Positions 5,745 through 5,909 of a stretch of DNA of 5,909 bases are shown here, one piece after another. This DNA is from Nitrospirae bacterium RIFCSPHIGHO2_01_FULL_66_17 (GTDB lineage Bacteria; Nitrospirota; Nitrospiria; 2-01-FULL-66-17), in the NCBI GenBank assembly GCA_001803875.1, contig MHEO01000064.1, forward strand, positions 1 through 5,909, written 5' to 3'. Numbering within the stretch: the first letter of the stretch is position 1; every line of letters begins with the position of its first letter. The notes beneath the pieces were generated by a model that was not told where the DNA came from, did not search any database, and worked only from the letters and a program-made list of their open reading frames with translations. Both the position numbers and the translations under genes were made by a program.

Positions 5745-5909
5745 GGCGCGGAACCCGCCGCCGGCGCCGCGGGGAGGGACACGGGAATCAGCGTGCCGAC
5801 GGTTCGGGCGTCCTCGACGAGATAGGTCTTGGCCACCCGGACCACGTCCTCCGCGGAGACCTTGCGCACGTTCGCGACGAAATTCGCCAGGTACGCCTTG
5901 CCCGCCCCG
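5741..5909 (-). CDS. M16-family peptidase, C-terminal 55 residues (runs off window)
   Basis: Only the end of this gene is present. It reads GAGKAYLANFVANVRKVSAE, then DVVRVAKTYLVEDARTVGTL and IPV, followed by a Pro/Ala-rich tail ending GSAP. The pattern of a helix with VSAEDVVRVAKTYL, then a strand with RTVGTLIPV, is the usual C-terminal end of M16B peptidases. Its TGA overlaps the GTG of the next gene by 4 bp. In many bacteria two M16B genes sit in tandem, the first carrying the zinc site and the second lacking it. By that pattern this should be the catalytic subunit, but the region holding its HXXEH motif is outside the window. Confidence 0.85.
   Translation of the reverse strand, partial: GAGKAYLANFVANVRKVSAEDVVRVAKTYLVEDARTVGTLIPVSLPAAPAAGSAP

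Noticed and set aside
4896..5825. 309-codon open frame on the plus strand
   Set aside because: It is antisense to the M16 gene, His/Arg/Gly-rich, with no family features.

Overview
The window is a very GC-rich piece of a bacterial chromosome. All six genes lie on the minus strand, so transcription runs from high to low coordinates. Codons mostly end in G or C, two starts are GTG and one is probably TTG, and long shadow frames run antisense to the genes. Secreted M16 proteins and a probable lipoprotein fit a diderm (Gram-negative) bacterium. I cannot name the phylum from the sequence. An uncultured high-GC lineage such as Methylomirabilota/Rokubacteria is a guess only.

Right block (5909 to 3517): the C-terminal end of one M16-family protein, a complete M16B protein that lacks the zinc-binding HXXEH motif, and larE. 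The first two overlap by 4 bp (GTGA) and larE follows after 20 bp, so this looks like one transcript. The M16 pair has the usual layout of a catalytic plus non-catalytic periplasmic peptidase. LarE is the sulfur insertase of nickel-pincer nucleotide (NPN) cofactor synthesis, and here it has three cysteines placed as in the [4Fe-4S]-dependent form.

Middle block (3516 to 2440): a small exported, probably lipid-anchored protein resembling the LolA/DUF4412 fold (2599-3264), flanked on both sides by copies of one imperfect-palindrome element. Copy A spans 2475-2598 and copy B 3318-3516. Both have the same orientation and both abut the TAG stop of the gene upstream. Copy B carries a second, unrelated palindrome of 53 bp inside its loop. 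A perfect 9-bp hairpin, a 15-bp tandem repeat and a degenerate half-copy fill nearly all the remaining intergenic DNA.

Left block (2439 to 1): a tightly coupled set of a DUF3422 membrane-anchored protein, a 2-Cys peroxiredoxin and a VIT/CCC1-type Fe/Mn transporter that runs off the window edge. The joins are a 4-bp GTGA overlap and then a 2-bp gap. The set suggests metal sequestration or export combined with peroxide detoxification, which would give the uncharacterised DUF3422 protein a testable context.

No RNA genes, CRISPR array, transposase or phage genes were seen. The most unusual part is the repeat architecture around the lipoprotein gene.
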